A DNA stretch of 64,000 nt, from assembly GCF_020731145.1 (NCBI RefSeq), contig NZ_JAJFZN010000004.1, positions 310,001 to 374,000 of the forward strand. Reading direction: 5' to 3'. Source of the stretch: Sneathiella sp. HT1-7 (lineage in GTDB: Bacteria > Pseudomonadota > Alphaproteobacteria > Sneathiellales > Sneathiellaceae). Numbering within the stretch: position 1 is the stretch's first letter; every line of letters begins with the position of its first letter. Below, one piece after another: positions 48,341 through 56,926 of this stretch. A model generated the notes under the pieces. It did no database searches, had not been told where the DNA came from, and saw only the letters and a program-made list of their open reading frames with translations. Position numbers and translations under genes: made by a program.

Positions 48341-49216
48341 TCACTTCTGATCTACTTTTCGGTAGGACATAATCTTCGACTTGATGGCATGTAATTCGGC
48401 AATGGCATCGGCAATAACAGGTGTTCCGCATACCCACAAATTCGACGGAATACTGACCCGCAAATGATCAGCGAACATCTTCTGCAGCGCCGGGTGATGT
48501 AAATTTTCTGTCGCCATCGCCGGTTTATCCCGCTGTGCGTCTAATATCAACAAATCCGGAGCGGATGTTATCAATGTTTCAAGAGACACCTGCCCGGTCC
48601 CTCTGATGCCGAGCTCACCGCCAAGATTTCGAAACCCGGCCGTCTTCACAACCGAGCTTGCCAGTGTCCCTTCCCCCGATGTAAAACCGTTTGCCCAATA
48701 GAGCGCCGCCATCGGCGCGTCTGCCTCGTTCTCCGACATACCAGCGGATGGCAGTTTATTATCGAATTCTGCGACCAAGGCTCTGCCCCGCTCTGATGCG
48801 CCAACCGCCTCCGCAACAGTTTTAATGTTCGCTCTGATATCGTTCAAACTGGTCGCAATGGGAAGCACTATCACCCGATAGCCCAGTTTACGCAAAAGAA
48901 ACACCGTCGGGCGAGTTGTATATTCCCCGGCGAGAATGAGGTCCGGCTCAAGTTGCAATATCTCCTCAGACAATCCGTGATTTTTAGGCAAACCCGCTGC
49001 CTGCTCCGCCATCATGGATGTCTCCTGATCCGTGGCGAGATTGCTCAGCGATATGATCTGTTGCCGATCCGCCAAAAGGAGGAGAAGCTGATCAGCACAA
49101 ACATTCATAGACACTATCCGCTCTGGCTTCGCCATGCCGCTCCCTGGCAGAAATACCGCCAGGGAGAGAGCGAGAAAGGCCCGCTGTAACCAAATAAATA
49201 GACTATTTCCCGCCAT
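48341..49216 (-). CDS. btuF: Cobalamin-binding periplasmic protein (BtuF-like)
   Basis: This periplasmic binding protein of 291 residues has a signal peptide (hydrophobic AFLALSLAVFLPGSGMA, cleavage near residue 29). The helical-backbone binding fold shows RIVSMNVCADQLLLLLADR and LQLEPDLILAGEYTT. It starts two bases after the btuB stop and ends seven bases before btuC. Its position behind a B12 riboswitch and receptor argues for cobalamin over iron. Confidence 0.92.
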   Translation of the reverse strand: MAGNSLFIWLQRAFLALSLAVFLPGSGMAKPERIVSMNVCADQLLLLLADRQQIISLSNLATDQETSMMAEQAAGLPKNHGLSEEILQLEPDLILAGEYTTRPTVFLLRKLGYRVIVLPIATSLNDIRANIKTVAEAVGASERGRALVAEFDNKLPSAGMSENEADAPMAALYWANGFTSGEGTLASSVVKTAGFRNLGGELGIRGTGQVSLETLITSAPDLLILDAQRDKPAMATENLHHPALQKMFADHLRVSIPSNLWVCGTPVIADAIAELHAIKSKIMSYRKVDQK

Positions 49217-49218
49217 TA

Positions 49219-51171
49219 TCAGAAGGGGCCGAATTTAATATGGAGACCGGCGAAAAACGAAATTCCCGGAGATCCATAACCATAGACTTCCTGATAGTCT
49301 TCGTTCAGAAGATTTTCCCCGCGCATATAAACCTCCGCTCCTTCTGCAAACTCATAGGATGCCGCCAGATTGACAAGAGTATAGCTATCCAGATCAACTG
49401 TTCGCGTCGCCACGGGGAAATAGCTGTCATAGACAATATCACTCTGCTTACCGTTATATTGAAGACTCAAATTGAGGTTGGCAGGTCTCTCCATAACATC
49501 GAAACTGTAGTTTCCGATGAGGCTGGCGATATGTTTGGGCCGCCGGACAAGCGCCGTTCCTATTGCGTCCTTCCCATTTGTGTAGGTATAGGAAGCATCG
49601 AAGCGTATGTTCTCAAACGGCTCGGTCGAGGCAGTAAACTCCATACCTTGTATCCGGCTTGTGCTGGCAAGATTAACGGCTGTATTCCCGCTGCCCTGAA
49701 TAAGATTCTCAATGCGATTGTTGAAATAGGTCACATCAAGGATCAGTTTGTCTTCCAAAAATGCCTGCTCAACACCCGCGTCCCATCCGAATCCTTCCTC
49801 TGGCTTCAAGTTGGGGTTGCCGGTGAAACCGGGCGTGGAGCCGAACAACTCAAACAATGTCGGGTTTTTGACCGCCCGGCCAAAGCTGCTATGAAAACGG
49901 GTTGCGGTTTCATCAAACAGATAGGCGGCCGTCCCGCGATAGGTGATCTGATTGTCGAAGAGATCATCATTGTCATCATAACGCAGCGCGCCGGACAGAA
50001 ATAGATTTTCCCATAAGCTGACCCGGTATTCCGTTGAGTAACCGTAATTTACGATATTCACTGTATTGGGGCCGGAGAAACCGCTGTTGGTATATTGCTC
50101 CTCCTCATCGCGTTCAACCGCGAAGGTAGCAGTATGGTCGGCGTTTGCAAAACCCGGTGTCGAGAAATAATAATCCGACTGATAGCCATAGGTGATCCGC
50201 TTGCCTTCCGATGTATAGGTGGTCGCCCCCGCTCCGTTTAGATAGTTCGTTTTATCGTCCATATAGCTCATCTTGACCTGTTGGTCCCAGGCACCATCGG
50301 CGAGAGTTAGTTTTGCGCTGGTCAAGCCGTATCTTTGCAGGGACTGAGAGCTGTCTTCACCATCGATCGTGTTGACCACAGCGGCGGAGGCATCACTATC
50401 CAGATCACTGTCGACAATCATGCCCACCGCTTTAATTTCAAGGTTCTCGATGGGCTTGACGCTGATTTTGAGGCGACCGGTCGTATTATCATAACCGTCC
50501 TTCTCGGTATTGCCGTTTTTCTCATCGGCCACAGAGATGCCATGCGTAATATACCGCTCGACCGTACCGGAAATGGTGAATTTATCACTTCCATAGCCCA
50601 TATCGACCTGCCCGTCCTTCGTAGAGAAAGAGCCAAACTCCCCACGGGTGGAAAGGGTGAAACCGGGTTCGGGGTCCTTGGTGATAATATTCACCACGCC
50701 GCCAATAGCATCACTGCCGTAAATCGCGCTTTGCGGTCCACGCAGCACTTCGATCCGCGCAATCCCCGCGTTCAGGATATTCGCAAAGTTGAACTCCGAT
50801 CCCGAAGCCGGGTTATTGACTTCTATCCCATCGATCAGGACAAGCGTCTGGTTTGCTTCCGCTCCTCGAATGCGGATTTGCGTCTGGCTGCCAACCGGCC
50901 CTGTGCGATTAACGGCGATACCCGGCACATCCCGTAGAACATCTGAGACGATCCTCACTTGCCGTTTTTCCAACTCATCTGCTGTGATGACCGTGACGGC
51001 GCTACCAATTTCCATAGACGGCAGCGGCGTACGGCTTGCCGAGACGACAATTTCGGGCATGAGTTGGGTTGTGTCATCCGCCAGGACCGACATGGCGATA
51101 ATGATCGCAAGGAAACTGCCGGAGGCAAGGCGGACGGGAATAGGTTTCTTCTTTTTTAAGTAATCAAACAT
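49219..51171 (-). CDS. btuB: TonB-dependent vitamin B12 receptor
   Basis: This is an outer-membrane 22-strand beta-barrel receptor of about 650 residues. The frame is open to 51201, but the ATG at 51171 follows an AGAGGG site and is preferred. It has a basic N-terminus with a hydrophobic signal (about 13-35), TonB box PEIVVSAS and a plug domain (SDVLRDVPGIAVNRTGPVG, RIEVLRGPQSAIYGSDAIGGVVNI). The barrel ends in the C-terminal Phe of KFGPF. A cobalamin riboswitch lies upstream, and btuF-C-D follow. Confidence 0.95.
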   Translation of the reverse strand: MFDYLKKKKPIPVRLASGSFLAIIIAMSVLADDTTQLMPEIVVSASRTPLPSMEIGSAVTVITADELEKRQVRIVSDVLRDVPGIAVNRTGPVGSQTQIRIRGAEANQTLVLIDGIEVNNPASGSEFNFANILNAGIARIEVLRGPQSAIYGSDAIGGVVNIITKDPEPGFTLSTRGEFGSFSTKDGQVDMGYGSDKFTISGTVERYITHGISVADEKNGNTEKDGYDNTTGRLKISVKPIENLEIKAVGMIVDSDLDSDASAAVVNTIDGEDSSQSLQRYGLTSAKLTLADGAWDQQVKMSYMDDKTNYLNGAGATTYTSEGKRITYGYQSDYYFSTPGFANADHTATFAVERDEEEQYTNSGFSGPNTVNIVNYGYSTEYRVSLWENLFLSGALRYDDNDDLFDNQITYRGTAAYLFDETATRFHSSFGRAVKNPTLFELFGSTPGFTGNPNLKPEEGFGWDAGVEQAFLEDKLILDVTYFNNRIENLIQGSGNTAVNLASTSRIQGMEFTASTEPFENIRFDASYTYTNGKDAIGTALVRRPKHIASLIGNYSFDVMERPANLNLSLQYNGKQSDIVYDSYFPVATRTVDLDSYTLVNLAASYEFAEGAEVYMRGENLLNEDYQEVYGYGSPGISFFAGLHIKFGPF

Positions 51172-51423
51172 TGCTGATCCCTCTTGTTTCTTAAAAGACA
51201 AGTAAGGGCAAACAGCGACATTGCCGCTTGCGCCTGACGACGAAGAAACACAGTGCGATCAGATAGAAAACTTCAAGTCCGCATAAAACGGACAAATGGC
51301 TTTCAGCAATTGAGGAAAATAGAATTCAAATCCAAAACCCCGATAGCAACGCATTCCTGCGCGCCACCACAAACGGGTTTCCGTCCCACGAGCACACCCC
51401 GTACAGTGGTCGAGTAGCGCTTA

Positions 51424-51600
51424 CGACGGCAGGTCTCCTGGCTCACAGGTCATTGCGTTTCCCAGCCTTCCCAGTTTCCCAGTGGCTTTTTCGGGCACGC
51501 TCTCTGTTCACAGTTGCGGGGGCAGCCAAGGTGTAAAACAGCCTGAATTCAGTCAGGCTGGTCAGTCCCTGTTCCCTTTTTCATCCATGAATGGAACCAT
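51424..51600 (-). promoter_or_regulatory. Cobalamin (adenosylcobalamin) riboswitch
   Basis: The RNA on the minus strand has the class hallmarks in order. These are GGGAACAGGGA (near 51575), GGCTGCCCCCGCAACTGTGA (51507-51530), GCCACTGGGAA (about 51487-51477), GGGAAGGC, and the B12 box GAGCCAGGAGACCTGCC (51427-51443). It lies 250 bases upstream of btuB. Binding of cobalamin is expected to shut off the btuB-F-C-D operon. A small CTTGT/ACAAG hairpin at 51183-51202 next to the ribosome site may be the expression platform. Confidence 0.95.
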
Positions 51601-51631
51601 CGCTGAGATAGTAATTGCATCAGCGTTTTTT
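51601..51631 (+). terminator. Hairpin with T-tract between btuB riboswitch and exbB
   Basis: CGCTGA (51601-51606) and TCAGCG (51620-51625) form a 6-bp stem followed by T6 on the plus strand. It could end plus-strand transcripts or be part of the promoter/leader of the leftward btu operon. The role is uncertain. No gene is seen from here to 51889. Confidence 0.45.
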
Positions 51632-51889
51632 ATAAGTCAAGCAACAAGAAATCATTCTGGTACTGTTAGAAATGAAACGTCACATCAAGCTGGCTGCCGT
51701 CGATCACGAGACAATTTGCCGCAGCTAATGACTACTAATACTAAAACAACCCGGTTTCCCTAAATTTACAGAGGCAAATGGATGCGCTTTGCGCAAAACC
51801 AGAGGCTCGGCCCTTCAAACCGCGACTTGACAAAACATGTCTCTGTTTGCGTATTAGTTGCGAATCTTAACCCTTGGGAAGGCGTCCTC

Positions 51890-52579
51890 GTGATCGAATA
51901 TGTAATATCGCTCTATGATAAAGGCGGCCCCGTAATCGCTATTCTGGCTGTTCTTTCCGTGGTGGCATTGTCAGTAGCCCTGCAAAAGCTCTGGCTCTTT
52001 ACATCAACGGGCTTGGGTCGACATGAAAAAATCCGGGAAGCCATGCTGCTCTGGAAACGCAATCAAGGACTGCAGGCGATCGAGCTCCTTCAGGCACAAA
52101 AGAGCCCGACCGCAATGACCGTGCGCCATACGTTGCAAGGTCTCTATTATTCGCCAGATCGGCAGGCACTTGTCCGAGAGGATATTGATCGCGTCGCCGG
52201 GGAGGAACTTGCCAAGGCACGCAAGGGAATTCGATTGCTGGAAACAATCGCCCAGATCGCGCCTCTGCTGGGCCTGTTCGGGACAATTCTCGGAATGATC
52301 GAAGCTTTTCAGGCCCTGCAATCCGCAGGTGCAAATGTTGACCCTTCGGCGCTAGCCGGGGGAATATGGGTCGCGCTGCTGACAACGGCGGCGGGCCTCG
52401 CCCTCGCGATCCCGGCTTCCATGGTGGCAACCTGGTTTGATACTTTGGTCGATGCAGAGCAGCAGGCAATTGAAAGCATGGTCACATCCCTCCTGACTGG
52501 TGAAATTACCGCCGTTTCTCTTAACCAATCTACCTCCGGCCTTTCTGCGACGCTCACCGCTGATCATGCGAATTCGTAA
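51890..52579 (+). CDS. exbB: MotA/TolQ/ExbB proton channel protein
   Basis: This inner-membrane proton channel of the TonB energising complex is 229 residues. The open frame runs back to 51782, but the GTG at 51890 has AAGG seven bases upstream and matches the family N-terminus (VIEYVISLYDKGGP). It has three membrane segments, about 11-36, 123-150 and 157-183, with the conserved APLLGLFGTILGMIEAF. It overlaps exbD by 14 bases. It probably powers BtuB and the second receptor downstream. Confidence 0.92.
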   Translation: MIEYVISLYDKGGPVIAILAVLSVVALSVALQKLWLFTSTGLGRHEKIREAMLLWKRNQGLQAIELLQAQKSPTAMTVRHTLQGLYYSPDRQALVREDIDRVAGEELAKARKGIRLLETIAQIAPLLGLFGTILGMIEAFQALQSAGANVDPSALAGGIWVALLTTAAGLALAIPASMVATWFDTLVDAEQQAIESMVTSLLTGEITAVSLNQSTSGLSATLTADHANS

Positions 52580-52952
52580 CGGCAAGAAGCGCAAAAACCT
52601 AATCGGTCTTACATCGCTTATCGATGTAATATTCCTGTTACTTCTGTTTTTCATGCTGTCGTCGACCTTCACAAAATTTACCGAGTTCACACTCTCCGCC
52701 GCAACGGCTGGTCCTGCCCAGGAGAAAACAGAAAAGCCCATCATAATTTTCGCCCATCTTGACGGGCGGTTTGAAATTGAGGGGATTTCGATAAGCGCAA
52801 GCGCGCTGAAAAACCGCGTGCAAGAGCAAACCGAGGAAGGTCGCACCAGCGCCGTCCTTGCTCCGGATAAAAAAATGCCGACGCAACAGCTTGTTACGAT
52901 TCTGGAAACCCTTGAGCAAACAGATTTGCAATCTGTTTCTTTGGCGCGCTGA
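52566..52952 (+). CDS. exbD: ExbD/TolR-type biopolymer transport protein (first)
   Basis: This 128-residue partner of ExbB has a single N-terminal membrane helix carrying the conserved Asp (LTSLIDVIFLLLLFFMLSSTF), then a periplasmic domain. The ATG at 52566 is chosen because it matches the family start and overlaps exbB. A second exbD-like gene follows one base later, so the complex may be heteromeric. Confidence 0.92.
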   Translation: MRIRNGKKRKNLIGLTSLIDVIFLLLLFFMLSSTFTKFTEFTLSAATAGPAQEKTEKPIIIFAHLDGRFEIEGISISASALKNRVQEQTEEGRTSAVLAPDKKMPTQQLVTILETLEQTDLQSVSLAR

Positions 52953-52953
52953 C

Positions 52954-53370
52954 ATGAAAATAACCACGCCCAAAGAAAAGCGCGCCCTGCCCGAGAATAC
53001 GATTGCGCTCATCAATGTTGTCTTTCTAATGCTGATCTTTTTCCTGATCGTCGGGACGGTCGCCGCCCCTCTTTCCAAAGATCTTCAGCCCGCCTGGACG
53101 AGCCAGCGCCCTCTGGTCCCCCCACATCCACAGGTGATAGAAATCAACGCGATCGGGGAGATTTCCTATCAGGGAAAGACCGTCGCATTAGACCGTCTTG
53201 GTTCGACTGCCCGTCAGATTTTGACAAAAGATGGCGACGAAATTTTCATCAAGCTTGCGGCAGATCACGAATTGGAAGCAGGTCGCCTCATCGAAATTCT
53301 GGAGGTACTGAAAGCCGTGAAAGTCGGCAATATCCGCTTGGTGACCCTCGACAAGGTGGCGTCAAAATGA
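52954..53370 (+). CDS. exbD: ExbD/TolR-type biopolymer transport protein (second)
   Basis: This is the second ExbD-like protein, 138 residues. The membrane helix is NTIALINVVFLMLIFFLIVGTV, with Asn (I-N-V) at the place where the first ExbD has the conserved proton-carrying Asp. If the alignment is right, this copy lacks that residue and may be structural. The start at 52954 is right after the first exbD stop. It overlaps tonB by four bases. Confidence 0.9.
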   Translation: MKITTPKEKRALPENTIALINVVFLMLIFFLIVGTVAAPLSKDLQPAWTSQRPLVPPHPQVIEINAIGEISYQGKTVALDRLGSTARQILTKDGDEIFIKLAADHELEAGRLIEILEVLKAVKVGNIRLVTLDKVASK

Positions 53371-54218
53371 CCGCCCTTTTGCTTCGCCAACCAACTTTCT
53401 TGCTGCTCTCAACCGGATTGCATGTCATTGGTATTATGGGGTTAGTTGCCTGGCAAAGCGCACCCCCGTCGCTCGCCATGCCGAAGGGCCGGATTACGCT
53501 TACGGTCGGCCAATTACCCGCGGTGAACAGCCCACCGAATACGGAGCCTGCGCCGACGTCCGAGCCTGAGGCGGCATCCCCCAAGCCTAAAGAAGTGACG
53601 GTCTTCCCGATCCAACCAAAGGTGATTGAAGCCGTTCCCACATTACCCGTAGTCCCGAATAAAAAGGTCATCCCAATAACGCCACCGAAGGAGACAGTAC
53701 CCCTCCCCGTTCTAGTCAGCAAAAAGCGGGAACCTGTTAAACCGCTGCCCGTCCCGCCGCGACCGATACCCTTGAAACAGACAGTTAAAAACAAACAACC
53801 TGCCCCACAGAGTCCACAGAAGACAAAAGCTGTCCAGCCCGTTGAAATTCCACAGAAGGCGACAACAGGTGGTCAGAAAATTGCAGCAAGCCATCCCGGA
53901 GTAGCGGACGGCAGTTCGATCGGCAACAGCGAGACCAGTGCGTATCGCGATACCGTTCGGGCCGAACTTGCACGGAACAAATATTACCCCCGCGCTGCGA
54001 AGTTGCGGCGGCAGGAGGGTGTTGTTCATATTGAATTTACCCTGACATCAAATGGTGCGTTACAGAATCTTAAAATCTTCAAATCTTCAGGATCAAGGGC
54101 GCTGGATGAGGCAACCTTGAAAATGGTGCGAAAGGCGGCCCCGTTCGATCCCTTTCCATCAACCATCCCGGAGGCGGCTTTGGAATTCAAATTTCCGGTC
54201 AGGTATAATTTCGAATGA
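53367..54218 (+). CDS. tonB: TonB family energy-transducing protein
   Basis: This 283-residue protein has an N-terminal membrane anchor (about 10-32, FLLLSTGLHVIGIMGLVAW) and a long Pro/Lys-rich periplasmic linker (about 50-165). The C-terminal TonB domain contains KYYPRAAKLRRQEGVVHIEFTL and LDEATLKMVRKAAPFDPFP. It follows exbB-exbD-exbD in a coupled cluster and should transmit energy to TonB-dependent receptors such as BtuB and the one at 54808. Confidence 0.92.
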   Translation: MTALLLRQPTFLLLSTGLHVIGIMGLVAWQSAPPSLAMPKGRITLTVGQLPAVNSPPNTEPAPTSEPEAASPKPKEVTVFPIQPKVIEAVPTLPVVPNKKVIPITPPKETVPLPVLVSKKREPVKPLPVPPRPIPLKQTVKNKQPAPQSPQKTKAVQPVEIPQKATTGGQKIAASHPGVADGSSIGNSETSAYRDTVRAELARNKYYPRAAKLRRQEGVVHIEFTLTSNGALQNLKIFKSSGSRALDEATLKMVRKAAPFDPFPSTIPEAALEFKFPVRYNFE

Positions 54219-54287
54219 CAGGGCATATGAGGAAACGGAATTACATATGGTCTTCAACGCATCTTGCGGCGAACGCAGGTCGTGTTT

Positions 54288-54734
54288 ATGAGAACGATCA
54301 TGTTCGATAATAGATTTCGGAAAAATATAACTCTTTTGATGCTCCTCACGTTCCTTGCGAACGCGGTGATGCCAGCCCTTGCCCTTGGCGCATCAAACAT
54401 CGAACAAGCTACCGACAACCCCGAGCTATCGCAGTTGGAGAAGCTGGTTGGTGAGCGTTTCCTCATCTGTACCCCGGAAGGGATCAAATGGGTAACCTGG
54501 GCCGATCTTCAGGATGCCAACGTCCAGACTGACCCCGGATCGCACCCAAGATGTGCGCTCTGCGTCCTACCGACCTTTGGCACGACGGTCGGGAATATTT
54601 TATTCGACGGAACGCCGATACCAATCCTTCGCATAGCGAAGGCCGACCCTTTTATTTCCATCGCAAATGATGCTCATTTCGATCTGTTTCGCATTCGCGG
54701 TACTTTTTCTCGCGCGCCACCCCACAGCCTCTGA
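54288..54734 (+). CDS. DUF2946-like periplasmic/secreted protein
   Basis: This protein of about 148 residues (ATG at 54288 or 54300; the frame is open from 54264) has a signal peptide (LLMLLTFLANAVMPALALG). A short mature part contains RFLICTPEGIKWVTW and HPRCALCVLP. The C-x2-C with preceding His matches DUF2946 proteins, which often sit beside TonB-dependent metal (copper or iron) receptors. It lies between tonB and a receptor gene, which suggests a metal-uptake role (inference). Confidence 0.65.
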   Translation: MRTIMFDNRFRKNITLLMLLTFLANAVMPALALGASNIEQATDNPELSQLEKLVGERFLICTPEGIKWVTWADLQDANVQTDPGSHPRCALCVLPTFGTTVGNILFDGTPIPILRIAKADPFISIANDAHFDLFRIRGTFSRAPPHSL

Positions 54735-54807
54735 TCACAGCAAGAATTTCAAATGACATTAAGCCCGGCCAGGCGACTGGCTGCGGCGTGTGAACTTGTG
54801 AGGCAAA

Positions 54808-56868
54808 ATGAAAACAAGAACTTTAATGCTGGGCGTCAGTCTGGCTGCCCTAAGTGTATGGCCAATCAGCGCCGAGGAAAAAGCACCGCTCGAAAAGGAA
54901 ATTACGGTCACAACGACCGATGAAAGCAGCAGTTCCATTACGGTGCCAGGAAATGAAGACGCGCGGATGATCATCAATCGAACCCCCGGCGCTGTCGATC
55001 TGGTTGAAGGGACTGAGATCGAGAGCCAGCTCAATATGAGTTACGAAGATACCCTCTCGCTGGTCCCCGGCGTCAGCGCCAAGAAGCGCTATGGCGAGGA
55101 AGTGCGCCTTTCCATCCGAGGTTCTGGCGTTTCCCGAGGGTTTCACCTTCGTGGCATCAAGCTGACGCAGGATGGCATACCATTCAATCTCGCGGATGGA
55201 TCCGCGGATTTTCAGGAACTGGACCCCGAAATCACCCAGCGGATTGAAGTCTATAAAGGTGCAAATGCCCTGCAATATGGCGGGACCAGTCTCGGCGGCG
55301 CGGTTAACACCGTCACAAAAACAGGCCGCACGAATCTAGGGCTGGAATTCAACCTGATGGGCGGTTCCTACGACACCTATCGCGGCAATATTCAGGGCGG
55401 CATGGCGACTGAAAAATATGACGCATATGGGAGTGTGACGGGAACAACCAGTTCGGGGTTTCGCGATCATGAGGATCAGGAAAACCTTAAGCTGAACGGG
55501 AATGTCGGCATCAGATTGAGCGACGGTGTCGAGACGCGCTTTTACCTCAGTGCGAACAACATAAATCAGGAACTTCCCGGCAGTGTCAGCCGATATGACG
55601 CCCTGCATGATCCTGAAGCTGCAGATCCGGGCGCAATCACTGGAGACTGGCAGCGAGATATCCGTTCTGTCCGCCTTTCCAATAAGACTTCCTGGATATT
55701 CGGGGATGACGAGCAGGTCGATGTCGGCGTTTTCGTGAATTACAAGGATCTCTTCCATCCGATCACGCCCTTTGTCGGGATAATAGATCAGAAAAGTTGG
55801 GACTATGGAGCCTTCTCCGAATTTAGTGGCAGCACTGAAATCGGCGGATACAGGAACAGCTATCGCATCGGGTTAATCGGCCAGCTCGGGAATACAGACG
55901 CGGATGTCTACCAGAACATAAATGGCTCACGTGGTGCCCTCACCTCGGACATGGACCAGAGAGCCACCGATATCGTGCTTTATGGGGAGAATACGTTCTA
56001 CATTTCGCCTGAAGTTTCCGTCATTACAGGGGCCCAGCTTACCAGCGCCGGTCGCAAGGTTACGGATTATACAAATCCGGCGGAAAGCGACAGCAAGACC
56101 TATAACTCCATCAATCCCAAGATTGGGGTCATGTATGAGCCCACCGAAAATCTTCAGTTTTTTGGAAATGTCAGTCACAGCAGTGAAGCGCCGACATTCT
56201 CGGAGCTCACACAGGGTGGCACTGTTGGCTTTACCCCGGTTGAAGCGCAGAAAGCCTGGACGGCGGAAATTGGTACCCGTGGCAATATCGGCATCGTCGA
56301 ATGGGATGCCGCGCTCTATCGTGCCTGGTTGAAGGATGAAATGCTACAGTTCACCACTGGCCCTAGTATTCCCGCCAGCACCTTTAATGCGGATCGGACA
56401 ATCCATCAGGGGGTGGAGCTTGGCTTTGACGTCAATGTGGCGAATGACCTGATGACAAAGGGGGACAGTCTCGTCTGGCGTAACAGCTATACCTATTCGG
56501 ACTTTTATTTCGAAGGGGATGCCCAGTATGGCGATAACCAGATTCCCGGTATCGCGGATCATTTCTATCAGAGTGAATTAAAATATGATCACAATGGGGA
56601 ATGGTTTATTGCGCCGGGAATCGAAGTTTCCGGCAGCGCCTATGTAGACTATGAAAACACGATCGAAGCCCCAGGCTATCTGCTGGTGAATTTCTCTGCC
56701 GGTTATACGGTCAGTGACAATGTGTCTCTGTTTCTGGATGCCCGGAACCTGCTGGATCGGCGATATATCTCCACCTACAGCACCATCATAAATGGTGCCG
56801 GGAATACCAACGTGTATTACCCCGGCGAAGGCCGTCGCGCGTTTATTGGCCTCAAGGCTCAACTCTAG
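54808..56868 (+). CDS. TonB-dependent receptor (FecA-like, ligand unknown)
   Basis: This is an outer-membrane receptor of 686 residues with a signal peptide (cleaved after about residue 22, SAEEK). The plug domain has LSLVPGVSAKKRYGEEVRLSIRGSG and RIEVYKGANALQYGGTSLGGAVN. The barrel ends in FIGLKAQL. No N-terminal signalling domain (FecR-type) is present. The PepSY protein downstream and DUF2946 protein upstream suggest a metal chelate, such as a ferric siderophore, as the ligand. This is not provable from the sequence. Confidence 0.9.
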   Translation: MKTRTLMLGVSLAALSVWPISAEEKAPLEKEITVTTTDESSSSITVPGNEDARMIINRTPGAVDLVEGTEIESQLNMSYEDTLSLVPGVSAKKRYGEEVRLSIRGSGVSRGFHLRGIKLTQDGIPFNLADGSADFQELDPEITQRIEVYKGANALQYGGTSLGGAVNTVTKTGRTNLGLEFNLMGGSYDTYRGNIQGGMATEKYDAYGSVTGTTSSGFRDHEDQENLKLNGNVGIRLSDGVETRFYLSANNINQELPGSVSRYDALHDPEAADPGAITGDWQRDIRSVRLSNKTSWIFGDDEQVDVGVFVNYKDLFHPITPFVGIIDQKSWDYGAFSEFSGSTEIGGYRNSYRIGLIGQLGNTDADVYQNINGSRGALTSDMDQRATDIVLYGENTFYISPEVSVITGAQLTSAGRKVTDYTNPAESDSKTYNSINPKIGVMYEPTENLQFFGNVSHSSEAPTFSELTQGGTVGFTPVEAQKAWTAEIGTRGNIGIVEWDAALYRAWLKDEMLQFTTGPSIPASTFNADRTIHQGVELGFDVNVANDLMTKGDSLVWRNSYTYSDFYFEGDAQYGDNQIPGIADHFYQSELKYDHNGEWFIAPGIEVSGSAYVDYENTIEAPGYLLVNFSAGYTVSDNVSLFLDARNLLDRRYISTYSTIINGAGNTNVYYPGEGRRAFIGLKAQL

Positions 56869-56926
56869 ATCAGGGAACTGCCGCCCCACCTCCTTTTCCC
56901 GGATTTGGGGCGGTCGCTTTATCAAA

